From contig CATLFB010000002.1 of the NCBI GenBank assembly GCA_949927415.1, forward strand, positions 124,001-188,000: a DNA stretch of 64,000 nt. The letters run 5' to 3'. This DNA comes from an uncultured Candidatus Melainabacteria bacterium. Lineage in GTDB: Bacteria; Cyanobacteriota; Vampirovibrionia; Gastranaerophilales; Gastranaerophilaceae. The translations under genes were made by a program, and so were the position numbers. The notes under the pieces were generated by a model that saw nothing but the letters and a program-made list of their open reading frames with translations, made no database searches and was not told where the DNA came from. Within the stretch, counting starts at the first letter, position 1, and each line of letters begins with the position of its first letter. This document shows positions 53,509 to 61,199 of the stretch, in pieces.

Positions 53509-55368
53509 CTATCTTCGTCCTTTGATTTTGGCTTTGTAAATACGTTTTTTGTGATAATATCTTGTGCGGGTTTCTTTGGAACCGAAGTTTTGCAAGATTT
53601 TGTATTTCCAGTATTTGGCGTAATCGCTGATTTGACGCGTGTTTCCGGGGGGGGGGGGCATCGGTATTGCACTCATGGCCATCCTTTTCAGAATTTCTTC
53701 ATAAAAAGGTGTTTTCCGTGCATATATCCACCAATGTTCGCTTTTTTCTTTTTCCGGATTGCTCCAGGGTTTCAGAATTCCGTTGTAATGTATAATTTCA
53801 GGCGATTCTTCCGCTTTTTTTACTTCTTCTGTTGAAAAATGCGGTATGTATTTCTTGAATTCTTCATATTCCACCATGGGTGTGTAATTCCATTTGAAAT
53901 CGAGTTCTTTATAATCGTCTTCAAATACTATATTAAACGGGTCCTGATCAAGAAATTCGTAATTGTTTTTCAGTAACAAATCCTTTATTTTATCACCTTT
54001 TTCTTTTGTAAATAAATTCAGGTTGTAAACCATTATGCCGGCGTTAAAATAATCAAACAAATTTTTTATTTTTAATTTTTCTTTTAAATATTTACTTTGT
54101 TTTTTAGAAGTTACCAGGCACTGCATTATGTAATCTTTTGCCGCTGCAATCGGTTTGTCCAGAGTCATTTTGTGCAATTCAACCAAATCCGAAAGGATTA
54201 AGGTATCAGAATCTATGAATATCAAATTATTTTCTGATGTAAACAATTGCGGAATAAGCATCCTGAAATAGGTTTCGATTGTAATGTGCGGCAATACTTT
54301 GAAATTGTAGTTGAAAAAATTCATATTTATAAATTCAAGCGAGAGGTTTTCAGTGGTGTAATTTTCCAACAGAATGTTTTTATTTCTTTTTGAAATATCA
54401 CGCGTCAGAATATAAACCTTGTATTTATAAGCGCAGTTGAGGTGTTCTTTCAGTGATTCCAGCGCAGTTGAAAGGTATGGTGTATAAAAATCTGACGATG
54501 ACATTACAATGTTTATAGTGTTTGAATCGCACTTGACATGTGAGATTTCTTCAACATTTTTGAGGAATGTAATCGGCGTTTCTTTAATTTTGCATTTCTT
54601 TTCTTCGCGTTTTTTCTCTATGAAAATTGTTAACAGCCTTTCGGACAGATAACCCAGTGTTCTTATTGCGTCATTACAGTAAAGCGACATATCTATCTGT
54701 TTTTCAAGTTCCGACAAAATCGTAAATAAGAAGTTGTTATATTCAAAGAAAATCTCTTTTTTCATTACAAACATGTTATACCAGTGGTTGTATTCCAAAT
54801 CCGGTAATTTATTTATAACGCTCCGGTATTCCGGGAAGAATTTAACAACTGTTTCAAGCATTAAATCATAATCTGCGCTTTGCAAATGGCAGTTTTCCGT
54901 ATAAGCGTTTCTTGTCAAATCTTTTTTGTTTTTGAGAAACTCAATTTTTCTAAGCATTATTTTGCTGCAAACTATTATGTCATTGCCGGATACAAAATTC
55001 GCTATATCTTTGTCGTTGAGGGATATTTTGCGGACGTAATCTTCATTGAAATTTTCAAATTCTACACATCCGATAATATTAGGACTCAAGTGCTCATCGT
55101 TAAAGATGAAATGCCGTCTGTAATGCATGAATCCGACATAATCCGGATTACCGATTTTATCGTAATTTTTCCAAACCCAATATTGGGCGCTGATTTCAGA
55201 ATACTTCGGATTTTTTTCAGAAATATTCTCGCCCGTATCGTCACCAATCATCCCCTCGAAAGCTTCCGCCGCAATTGCACGACCTGTCTGAATCGGTTTT
55301 ATAATATCGGTTTCGATGATTTTGTGTTTGTCTTTGTAAGTTACAAAAATTTTAATACTATTTTCCAC
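53509..55368 (-). CDS. DUF4422-GT8 glycosyltransferase, phase-variable tail, in frame
   Basis: A 619-residue paralog of the neighbour at 51497. The first 110 residues are almost the same (TYKDKHKIIETDIIKPIQTG; GDDTGENIS). The GT8 domain has FIDSDTLIL (DxD) and FNAGIMVYN, ending IIHYNGILKPW. A run of twelve C on the coding strand (53647-53658) encodes four prolines at residues 571-574. It is followed by the shared tail, KYWKYKILQNFGSKETRTRY, to residue 619. At twelve C the tail is in frame; a change of one base would replace it. The start is GTG with AAGGAG upstream. Confidence 0.85.
   Translation of the reverse strand: MENSIKIFVTYKDKHKIIETDIIKPIQTGRAIAAEAFEGMIGDDTGENISEKNPKYSEISAQYWVWKNYDKIGNPDYVGFMHYRRHFIFNDEHLSPNIIGCVEFENFNEDYVRKISLNDKDIANFVSGNDIIVCSKIMLRKIEFLKNKKDLTRNAYTENCHLQSADYDLMLETVVKFFPEYRSVINKLPDLEYNHWYNMFVMKKEIFFEYNNFLFTILSELEKQIDMSLYCNDAIRTLGYLSERLLTIFIEKKREEKKCKIKETPITFLKNVEEISHVKCDSNTINIVMSSSDFYTPYLSTALESLKEHLNCAYKYKVYILTRDISKRNKNILLENYTTENLSLEFINMNFFNYNFKVLPHITIETYFRMLIPQLFTSENNLIFIDSDTLILSDLVELHKMTLDKPIAAAKDYIMQCLVTSKKQSKYLKEKLKIKNLFDYFNAGIMVYNLNLFTKEKGDKIKDLLLKNNYEFLDQDPFNIVFEDDYKELDFKWNYTPMVEYEEFKKYIPHFSTEEVKKAEESPEIIHYNGILKPWSNPEKEKSEHWWIYARKTPFYEEILKRMAMSAIPMPPPPGNTRQISDYAKYWKYKILQNFGSKETRTRYYHKKRIYKAKIKGRR
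53647..53658 (-). repeat. Homopolymer tract C12 (coding strand), in-frame state
   Basis: Twelve G on the plus strand inside the glycosyltransferase gene, 45 codons before its end. Tracts of this length slip readily during replication. As written, the downstream tail is in frame. Confidence 0.9.
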
Positions 55369-55448
55369 TTTTGTCTCCTTGCAAAAATTTGGTTTTAAAG
55401 CATTTTTTCAGCTATTCAACCAAATTTTTGAGGAGAATATGTGAAAAT

Positions 55449-55566
55449 CTACTTTAATAAAATTTTTGCGTTTCTTATTTTTTGTTTATAAATACGTTTT
55501 TTGCAGCGATATCTGCTTTTTGTTTTTCCTGATACAAAATTTGCTAAGAATTTGTACTTCCAATAC
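55449..55566 (-). pseudogene. Out-of-frame C-terminal tail of the GT8 gene
   Basis: This stretch continues the minus-strand GT8 gene in the shifted frame and encodes KTKSRYRCKKRIYKQKIR and a TAG at 55449-55451. It is closely related at the DNA level to the tail of the 863-residue gene (56590-56720). It is silent only because of the present tract length. Confidence 0.75.
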
Positions 55567-56577
55567 TTAAGCACATTTTTGCGATAATGTACCAAATCCC
55601 TTATCAATTCTACATTTGCGGGGGAGGGGGCACGCCGACGCCCCTTTCAGGCACATTCTACGGATAATCTCTTCGTAGAACGGAGATTTTCTCGCAATAA
55701 CCCACCATTCGGCCGCAAAATCTTCGGTCGGGTCAAACCACGGCTTTTCGCGGTCGGCAAAGTGCAAAATTTTCGGCTCTTTTACTGCCAAATATTTTGC
55801 TCTGATAAAATCTGACATGTTTTCCAGATATTTTGCATCTTTCATGTGTTTTTGCAAAGGCGGATAATTCCATTCATTCGGAAGCCAGTAACATTTGTCA
55901 TTCAACAGTTCGTTCAATGCATCCTGATCGACAATGTTGTAGTTGAAATTCGAAACCATTTCCATCAACTTTATTGAACAGTCGTGCGCATTAAAGTAGT
56001 CAATATTCATAATTATGACGCCTGCCTGAAAATATTTGTCGTGATCTTTGAGTTTCAAAGTTTCATACATATATTTCACGGCTTTTTTACCGAAAATGCC
56101 CAGAAGCGCTGACATTAAGCACTCTTCCGTTGCAGCAATCGCACAGTCTTTTATATCAATATTGAAAAGATTTTTGACATCTTCCAGAATCAACAAGTCT
56201 GAATCTAAAAACAGGATTTTGCTGTATTTTTTCATAAAAAGAGGGATTACAAGTCTGAAGTAAGTTTCGATTGTGATATGGCCGGGCGCGTAAAGATTCA
56301 AATCTTTAAAAATTTCTTTCACATTTACAAATCTGATTGAGAAATTTGGCCTGTCGCAGATTTCCGAAAGCTGGTTTTTGTTGAATTCTGACATGTCTTT
56401 TGTGAAAACAACGCAATCATAGTTATAATTATCATCGCTTTTTTCAATAATACTCTGGAGCGTAATCCCCAGATACGGCGCGAAATAATCCGATGATGCA
56501 AATGTTATCGGAATAACATTTTTGTCAAAAACAATATCTAATTCTTTGATTTTGTTTAAATTCTCTAGCTTCATCAT
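55567..56577 (-). CDS. GT8 glycosyltransferase, tail out of frame
   Basis: A GT8 enzyme without a DUF4422 domain; 336 residues as written. The catalytic part is intact: FASSDYFAPYLGITLQSI at the start, FLDSDLLIL (DxD), FQAGVIIMN and ILHFADREKPW. After RRMCLKGASACPL the reading frame crosses CCCCCTCCCCC and ends in an unrelated stretch (RKCRIDKGFG ...). In another frame the DNA encodes the family tail, YRKNVLKYWKYKFLANFV, ending at 55449. Deleting one base in the tract joins the two and yields 375 residues without a stop. The start is at 56577 or the adjacent ATG at 56574, after AGGGG. It is eight bases behind the 863-residue gene. Confidence 0.82.
   Translation of the reverse strand: MMKLENLNKIKELDIVFDKNVIPITFASSDYFAPYLGITLQSIIEKSDDNYNYDCVVFTKDMSEFNKNQLSEICDRPNFSIRFVNVKEIFKDLNLYAPGHITIETYFRLVIPLFMKKYSKILFLDSDLLILEDVKNLFNIDIKDCAIAATEECLMSALLGIFGKKAVKYMYETLKLKDHDKYFQAGVIIMNIDYFNAHDCSIKLMEMVSNFNYNIVDQDALNELLNDKCYWLPNEWNYPPLQKHMKDAKYLENMSDFIRAKYLAVKEPKILHFADREKPWFDPTEDFAAEWWVIARKSPFYEEIIRRMCLKGASACPLPRKCRIDKGFGTLSQKCA
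55620..55630 (-). repeat. Interrupted 11-base C tract (CCCCCTCCCCC), out-of-frame state
   Basis: The plus strand reads GGGGGAGGGGG. Total length is 11, like the neighbouring tracts, with one central substitution. One base less restores the tail. Confidence 0.8.
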
Positions 56578-56585
56578 GCCCCTTT

Positions 56586-59177
56586 CTAATTTATAAAATT
56601 TTTAACATTTCTGACTTTTTGCTTATACAACCGTTTTTTAAGACGATATCTGCTTTTTGTTTTTCCTGTTACGAAATTTGTTAAGATTTTGTACTTCCAA
56701 TATTTAAGCACATTCTTGCGGTAAAGTGCAACATCCCTTAATAATTCGGCATTTTTTACATTGTAATCCTCTACAACCCTTGTCATTTCTGCGATTGCTG
56801 GGGGGGGGGGCAGCGCTGATTCCTCATCCGGATTAACTTTGCCTATTATCTCATTATTAAAAGGAGATTTTCCCATGTTATCACGCAGTTCGTCCGTAAA
56901 GTATTTAACAAGATTGTTTACCTCGGTATACAAACAACTTTTATCCGGCTTTGTATTTAAAACATTTCTTATATGATTTATTTCGATTTCCCTACGGTTT
57001 AGCTTTTGCAAAGCTTCATCCGCAAGACTCATCAAAGCCTCGTTGGTCGTTCCCTGAACGTCAAGCGAAAGGTCATATTCCTGATTCAGATGATTCTTAA
57101 GCCATTGCAGCGAAAATTCTTTATTTTTGTTCAGAATACTCTCTACTTCTGCCCAGTTTATATCTTCAAAAAGGTCGTCGCGGTTATCGAGATTTTCGTC
57201 GAAATTCACAAACCTGTTTTCAAGATGAAGCATTTTGAACAACGATTCAAACCGCTCTTTGCCGCGCAAAACATTCTTCATGCAGATGAAAGGTTTGTTG
57301 AAAATTATCGCAAGGCAGCAGCCATGGAATGAATCCGCAATAAAGAGTTTGCAATTTTTGATGTAATAAAGCCAATCTTCGACGCTGATTTGGAAATTCT
57401 GGCTGATATCGATAATTTCGTTTGCCCTGTAACGTTTTTTGATATATTCCAGATGGTCTTTTTTGCCATGAAGATTGTCGAGTACGTAGTAGCAGATAAA
57501 ATCTTTTTCATCTCTTGTTGAATCCGAAATAATGTTTTCCCACAAACTTTTGTCCGGCAAAAACACCGGATCAAGAACATGCGTGGCATCGACGTCAAAT
57601 TCTTCTTTGCAAATTGTGACGCCCGAATCTTCGCGAACGGAAATTCCCTGAAATCTGTTCAACAACACTCTTACCAGCTGTTTGTTGAGATAATTTCCTT
57701 CGTATGTGTTGCAGGCAAAGCTTGCCGCATAAGCAAACTTCGGCTTGTTATAATCAGCAAACGCAAGAAAGCAGTTGTTGTCGTAATCCCTGAATTCCGG
57801 CCAATTGCGAAGTTGTTCAACGCCGTATCTCCAAACCTGGTCTGAACCGACAATAAATTTATTCACCCTGTTATTAAGTCTTTTCAAATCGGTTTTGTCA
57901 TGGCAGAGTTCAGTGAGGTTGAAATATTTTGCGGCGAATTTTTCGGAAATTCCGCCCAAATAACTTCTGTCATAGAACCATTTCGGAATCCAGTTGATTG
58001 TTTTGACTGCAAATCCGAGGCTTTTAACGGTTTCCTGAAGCGCATAGGCTGTGCACATTGCGCCGTAGTTGTTGCACCACCAGAAGTTTAAAATTGCACA
58101 GTATTTGTAGGAATTTTCGTAAGTTTCGTTGAATGATTTTTCCGGAATTTGTTTGAAAAATTCTTCACGGAAGGCATTTTCGCGGCTCGGATGAAAAAGC
58201 GGGTAATTATAATGAGTCAATTGCGAATCCATTTTTTCAAGCGACACTATGCGCGGTGAAATTTTTTCAAGGTAATCTTTGCCTTTTTGGGTGTGGGTGA
58301 AAACAACCGAAACGCCCATGTGATTGTATAATTCGGGTCTATATACATTTATACCCCAGAAATCCCCGAGGGTTATGTCAGACACTCTTTCGGGTTTTGC
58401 AAATTTGCATTCGCCGCAGGATTTGCGCAAATAAAGATTGTCCCCGAATCCGTCCATGAATTTGCTATCTTTAATCTTGTTGTCGGGTGTTGTTACGATT
58501 AAATGCGTGCAGGTCCATCCCTCTTCTTTGCTTCGAAATTCTACTTTGCAAATATTTTCATCACCGAAATTTTCTTTTAAATATTTCTGCCAGACTTTGC
58601 TGTTTGGAACCCCGTGGCAAACAACGTCGGCAGTGAAAAGCTTCTCATAATCTTTTTGCAAAAATCCGTAAAGTCCGGCAATTTGGCAGGGTGTTCCTGT
58701 GAAGAAAACAAATTTGTCATCTTCAAGAAGATTTTTAACATCGCGATAAATATTTCCGATTTTGCTTTGAATATATTTGCTTCCGCGAAGTTTTGCCAAA
58801 TCCTCTTTGTTATCGACGATTATATGTTCAACGTTCCAATCGTTATCGAACGCGGCGCCGCAAACATAGCCGCCTTTTTCCAGAATTTTTTCTGCAAGAA
58901 GCGTAAATATTCCGCCGGATGAACTTTTCATTTGAATTTCTTCATTGGCTCGTGCAGCGTAGCATTCGGCTTGTTTTTCATGGAATTTTGCATTTAAAAC
59001 AGGACAAACTTTTTTGCACATACCGCAATTTGTGCATTTTTCATGGTCAACCTGCGGATACAGAAAGCCTTCTTTATCTTCTGCCATGGTAATCGCGCCG
59101 GCAGGACAAATATTTTGGCATGATGCGCAGCCGCTGCATTGATTATATTCAATTATGTCTAGATATTTGTCGTACAA
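56586..59177 (-). CDS. Ferredoxin-FrhB/FdhB-polysaccharide pyruvyltransferase fusion with phase-variable tail
   Basis: An 863-residue multidomain protein. Residues 8-60 bind two 4Fe-4S clusters (C14, C17, C20, C24; C48, C51, C54, C58). About 70-355 is a coenzyme F420 hydrogenase/dehydrogenase beta-subunit domain (SSSGGIFTLLAE, FTGTPCQIAGL, SCGECKFAKPERVSDITLGDFWG). About 365-690 is a polysaccharide pyruvyltransferase domain (NYGAMCTAYALQETV, IVGSDQVWR, ADSFHGCCLAIIF). Eleven C (56800-56810) encode prolines at 790-793, then the shared tail KYWKYKILTNFVTGKTKSRY follows. It probably adds pyruvate or a related acid to a surface glycan with an electron-transfer step. The TTG start has GAGGAATTATC in front. 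Confidence 0.85.
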   Translation of the reverse strand: MYDKYLDIIEYNQCSGCASCQNICPAGAITMAEDKEGFLYPQVDHEKCTNCGMCKKVCPVLNAKFHEKQAECYAARANEEIQMKSSSGGIFTLLAEKILEKGGYVCGAAFDNDWNVEHIIVDNKEDLAKLRGSKYIQSKIGNIYRDVKNLLEDDKFVFFTGTPCQIAGLYGFLQKDYEKLFTADVVCHGVPNSKVWQKYLKENFGDENICKVEFRSKEEGWTCTHLIVTTPDNKIKDSKFMDGFGDNLYLRKSCGECKFAKPERVSDITLGDFWGINVYRPELYNHMGVSVVFTHTQKGKDYLEKISPRIVSLEKMDSQLTHYNYPLFHPSRENAFREEFFKQIPEKSFNETYENSYKYCAILNFWWCNNYGAMCTAYALQETVKSLGFAVKTINWIPKWFYDRSYLGGISEKFAAKYFNLTELCHDKTDLKRLNNRVNKFIVGSDQVWRYGVEQLRNWPEFRDYDNNCFLAFADYNKPKFAYAASFACNTYEGNYLNKQLVRVLLNRFQGISVREDSGVTICKEEFDVDATHVLDPVFLPDKSLWENIISDSTRDEKDFICYYVLDNLHGKKDHLEYIKKRYRANEIIDISQNFQISVEDWLYYIKNCKLFIADSFHGCCLAIIFNKPFICMKNVLRGKERFESLFKMLHLENRFVNFDENLDNRDDLFEDINWAEVESILNKNKEFSLQWLKNHLNQEYDLSLDVQGTTNEALMSLADEALQKLNRREIEINHIRNVLNTKPDKSCLYTEVNNLVKYFTDELRDNMGKSPFNNEIIGKVNPDEESALPPPPAIAEMTRVVEDYNVKNAELLRDVALYRKNVLKYWKYKILTNFVTGKTKSRYRLKKRLYKQKVRNVKNFIN
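56800..56810 (-). repeat. Homopolymer tract C11 (coding strand), in-frame state
   Basis: Eleven G on the plus strand, read as CTG followed by CCC CCC CCC CCA. It is 70 codons before the end of the gene; the tail is in frame as written. Confidence 0.9.
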
Positions 59178-59228
59178 GATAATTCCTCCAGCGGATTAAT
59201 TCCGTTTTCTATAAAATATGACGGTGAT

Positions 59229-59912
59229 TTACGCGACCAATTGATGCCGGTTTTCTTCACCACAGCCGGGACGCCTGCAATAAGAAAGCCCCCCCCCCCT
59301 TGACTGAAATGCCCTTGTTACAAGGCTTTTAGCGCCAACAATGGAGTTTTCCGGAATGATTGCGTTTTTTAAAATCAGACAGCTTTCGCCTATCCAACAG
59401 TGATTTTGGATTTGAACCTGAGACGTTCTGGCGTTTTGAATTTGTTGAGTGTTGATATCAAAGACGGCGTGTCCGTCAGCGCCTCTTATGGTTGTAAAAC
59501 CTGCGAACATGCAGTCTTCTCCGATTAGAACATCGGATTCTTCAACCAGCATTATGTTGCAGTTATGCATTGTTGTATTTTTTCCGATAGTAAGCTTTTG
59601 ATTTTTTCCGTAAAATGCAAAAATTTTGTTTTTTGTAAAATTTGTCGTGGAGCCTATTTCAACATACGCACCATCGTTATGTATTTCGGGATAATTGCCG
59701 ATTTTTATTATGGAACCTTCTGAACAAAACGGCTTAAAGATTCTTACAATATTGTTTGACCCGTATATTTCAATACTCAGCCCTTCAATTTTTTCATCTG
59801 GCTGTAATTCTCTTTCGCAGCCATTTTCTTCCACAACTATAATTCTGTTGTTGGCGCCTTTTATATCGTAGGGCTTAGTGCGCTTTTTCATAAATCTTTT
59901 TAACAGTGACAT
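59229..59912 (-). CDS. Hexapeptide-repeat acetyltransferase, frameshifted at a G11 tract
   Basis: A left-handed beta-helix acyltransferase that O- or N-acetylates sugars. The hexapeptide ladder runs from about IKIGNYPEIHNDGAYVEIGS to IGESCLILKNAIIPENSIVGAKSLVTRAF, with the catalytic region near HNCNIML and GADGHAVFD. As written, the chain then enters RGGGLSYCRRPGC and stops at 59229. In another frame the DNA reads FLIAGVPAVVKKTGINWSRK, the normal end of this family. Ten instead of eleven G would restore it, giving 250 residues and a stop at 59159 that overlaps the next gene's start. The start is the ATG at 59912 (GGAGAAG upstream), overlapping the flavoprotein gene by 13 bases. Confidence 0.82.
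   Translation of the reverse strand: MSLLKRFMKKRTKPYDIKGANNRIIVVEENGCERELQPDEKIEGLSIEIYGSNNIVRIFKPFCSEGSIIKIGNYPEIHNDGAYVEIGSTTNFTKNKIFAFYGKNQKLTIGKNTTMHNCNIMLVEESDVLIGEDCMFAGFTTIRGADGHAVFDINTQQIQNARTSQVQIQNHCWIGESCLILKNAIIPENSIVGAKSLVTRAFQSRGGGLSYCRRPGCGEENRHQLVA
59289..59299 (-). repeat. Homopolymer tract G11 (coding strand), out-of-frame state
   Basis: Eleven C on the plus strand, at the junction between the beta-helix and the C-terminal AGVPA segment of the acetyltransferase. One base less restores the family C-terminus. Confidence 0.9.
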
Positions 59913-61183
59913 ATCTTCTCCATAGCTATTTTCATTCCGTCTGCAAACGCCTGATGCGTCCACATGTATTCCCATTTGCCAAATCGGCCGATGCTTTCTA
60001 TTCCGACAGATTCGAGATAATCTAAAACAATCTCGCGGTTTTTGTAAATGTTTTTGTCAAAAATTACATTCGCATACTTTTCAAATCGAATATCTTTTAC
60101 GACAATTTCGTCTTCTGTGAAAAGCCCCATTGCGGTTAACTTTTCAATCGTGTTTTTCAAAACAGCATCAGCCTCAGGAATTTCAGCCCTGTTTGAGAAG
60201 AAAATTTCTGCCTGAAGCGAACTGCAGCCTTCCGGTACATTATCAGGAGACTTCAAACTTGGTGAATATACGCGGCTTGAGAGGATATCTTCATCATAAA
60301 TATAGAACCACAGATGTTTTGCGACATCAGGCCTTTTAAATCCAAGTGAGACCATATATCCGGAGGTGTGCATCAAATTTTCGCCCGCGCGCTTGATATC
60401 AAGCGGAATTCCGTCAATCATTTTCACGATTTCAGGCAGCGGAAGAGTCGAAATCAGGCGTGAATATTTGGTTTCGGTGCCGTCTTTAAATGTTACAGTT
60501 TTGGCTGTCGGATTGATTTTCACGGCTTCTTTGTTGAATCTGATATCCAGATCTTCGCGGCAGTCGTTCAGAATCGAGCGGAAACCGCCTTTTTTCGGGT
60601 ATTTCATGTGCGAAGTGTAGTAGAAATTTTTGTCCTGAACTTCGAAGGCGCCTTTCAGAACCTCATCCAAATCGGGTTTGTGCATTCTGTTTCCGACCCA
60701 TTTTGTCTCAAGTTCTTTCGGCTCCACTCCCCAGTATTTGCGCGTGTAGCGGAAGGGAAAATTCTCTGCAAAATAATCGCCGTATTGTACTCTAAGCCAG
60801 TCTTCGTAGTTTTCGAGTTCTTCAAACGGTTTTTTCGGACGGTTGATGAAGCCTTTTATGATTTCTACTTTTTCATCCGCCGGCAAAGGCGCAAGATTGT
60901 TTTGCGCAGGGTGTTTCAGCCAGAATCCTTTGTAGAAGTTGCTTGAAACACTGGGGTGCGCAAATGTGGGTGACGATTTTTCGAAGATATTTCTGATGTA
61001 ATCGTCGGGGGCGAAGGTGAAGTGAACAAACTTGTCAAAACGAAAGCCGTTTATGGTGAAGTTTGCGCACAATCCGCCCCAATCGCCGTTACGTTCATAG
61101 ATTACGGGTTTTTCGCCATTTTTTTCAAGATGATAGCCCGCAGAAATCCCTGCTATTCCGCTTCCTAAAATTACAGTTTCCAT
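59900..61183 (-). CDS. FAD-dependent oxidoreductase, UDP-galactopyranose mutase/protoporphyrinogen oxidase-like
   Basis: A flavoprotein of 427 residues. The dinucleotide-binding motif VILGSGIAGISAGYHLEKNG opens the chain, followed by ERNGDWGGLCANF and, at the C-terminus, SIGRFGKWEYMWTHQAFADGMKIA, which closes the FAD site. The general layout is shared by UDP-galactopyranose mutases and amine oxidases. In the glycan operon a sugar-nucleotide mutase or oxidase is the likely role, but the substrate cannot be read from the sequence. It is 16 bases downstream of the CDP-glucose dehydratase gene and overlaps the acetyltransferase gene. Confidence 0.8.
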   Translation of the reverse strand: METVILGSGIAGISAGYHLEKNGEKPVIYERNGDWGGLCANFTINGFRFDKFVHFTFAPDDYIRNIFEKSSPTFAHPSVSSNFYKGFWLKHPAQNNLAPLPADEKVEIIKGFINRPKKPFEELENYEDWLRVQYGDYFAENFPFRYTRKYWGVEPKELETKWVGNRMHKPDLDEVLKGAFEVQDKNFYYTSHMKYPKKGGFRSILNDCREDLDIRFNKEAVKINPTAKTVTFKDGTETKYSRLISTLPLPEIVKMIDGIPLDIKRAGENLMHTSGYMVSLGFKRPDVAKHLWFYIYDEDILSSRVYSPSLKSPDNVPEGCSSLQAEIFFSNRAEIPEADAVLKNTIEKLTAMGLFTEDEIVVKDIRFEKYANVIFDKNIYKNREIVLDYLESVGIESIGRFGKWEYMWTHQAFADGMKIAMEKICHC

Positions 61184-61199
61184 AGCTTCTCCGATAATT

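Noticed and set aside
53647-59299. Poly-G/C tracts as simple sequencing errors
   Set aside because: Exact lengths may be wrong, but four long C/G runs in one operon of an AT-rich genome, three of them next to the same tail, are not explained by read error. The in-frame or out-of-frame state of each gene should still be treated as provisional.
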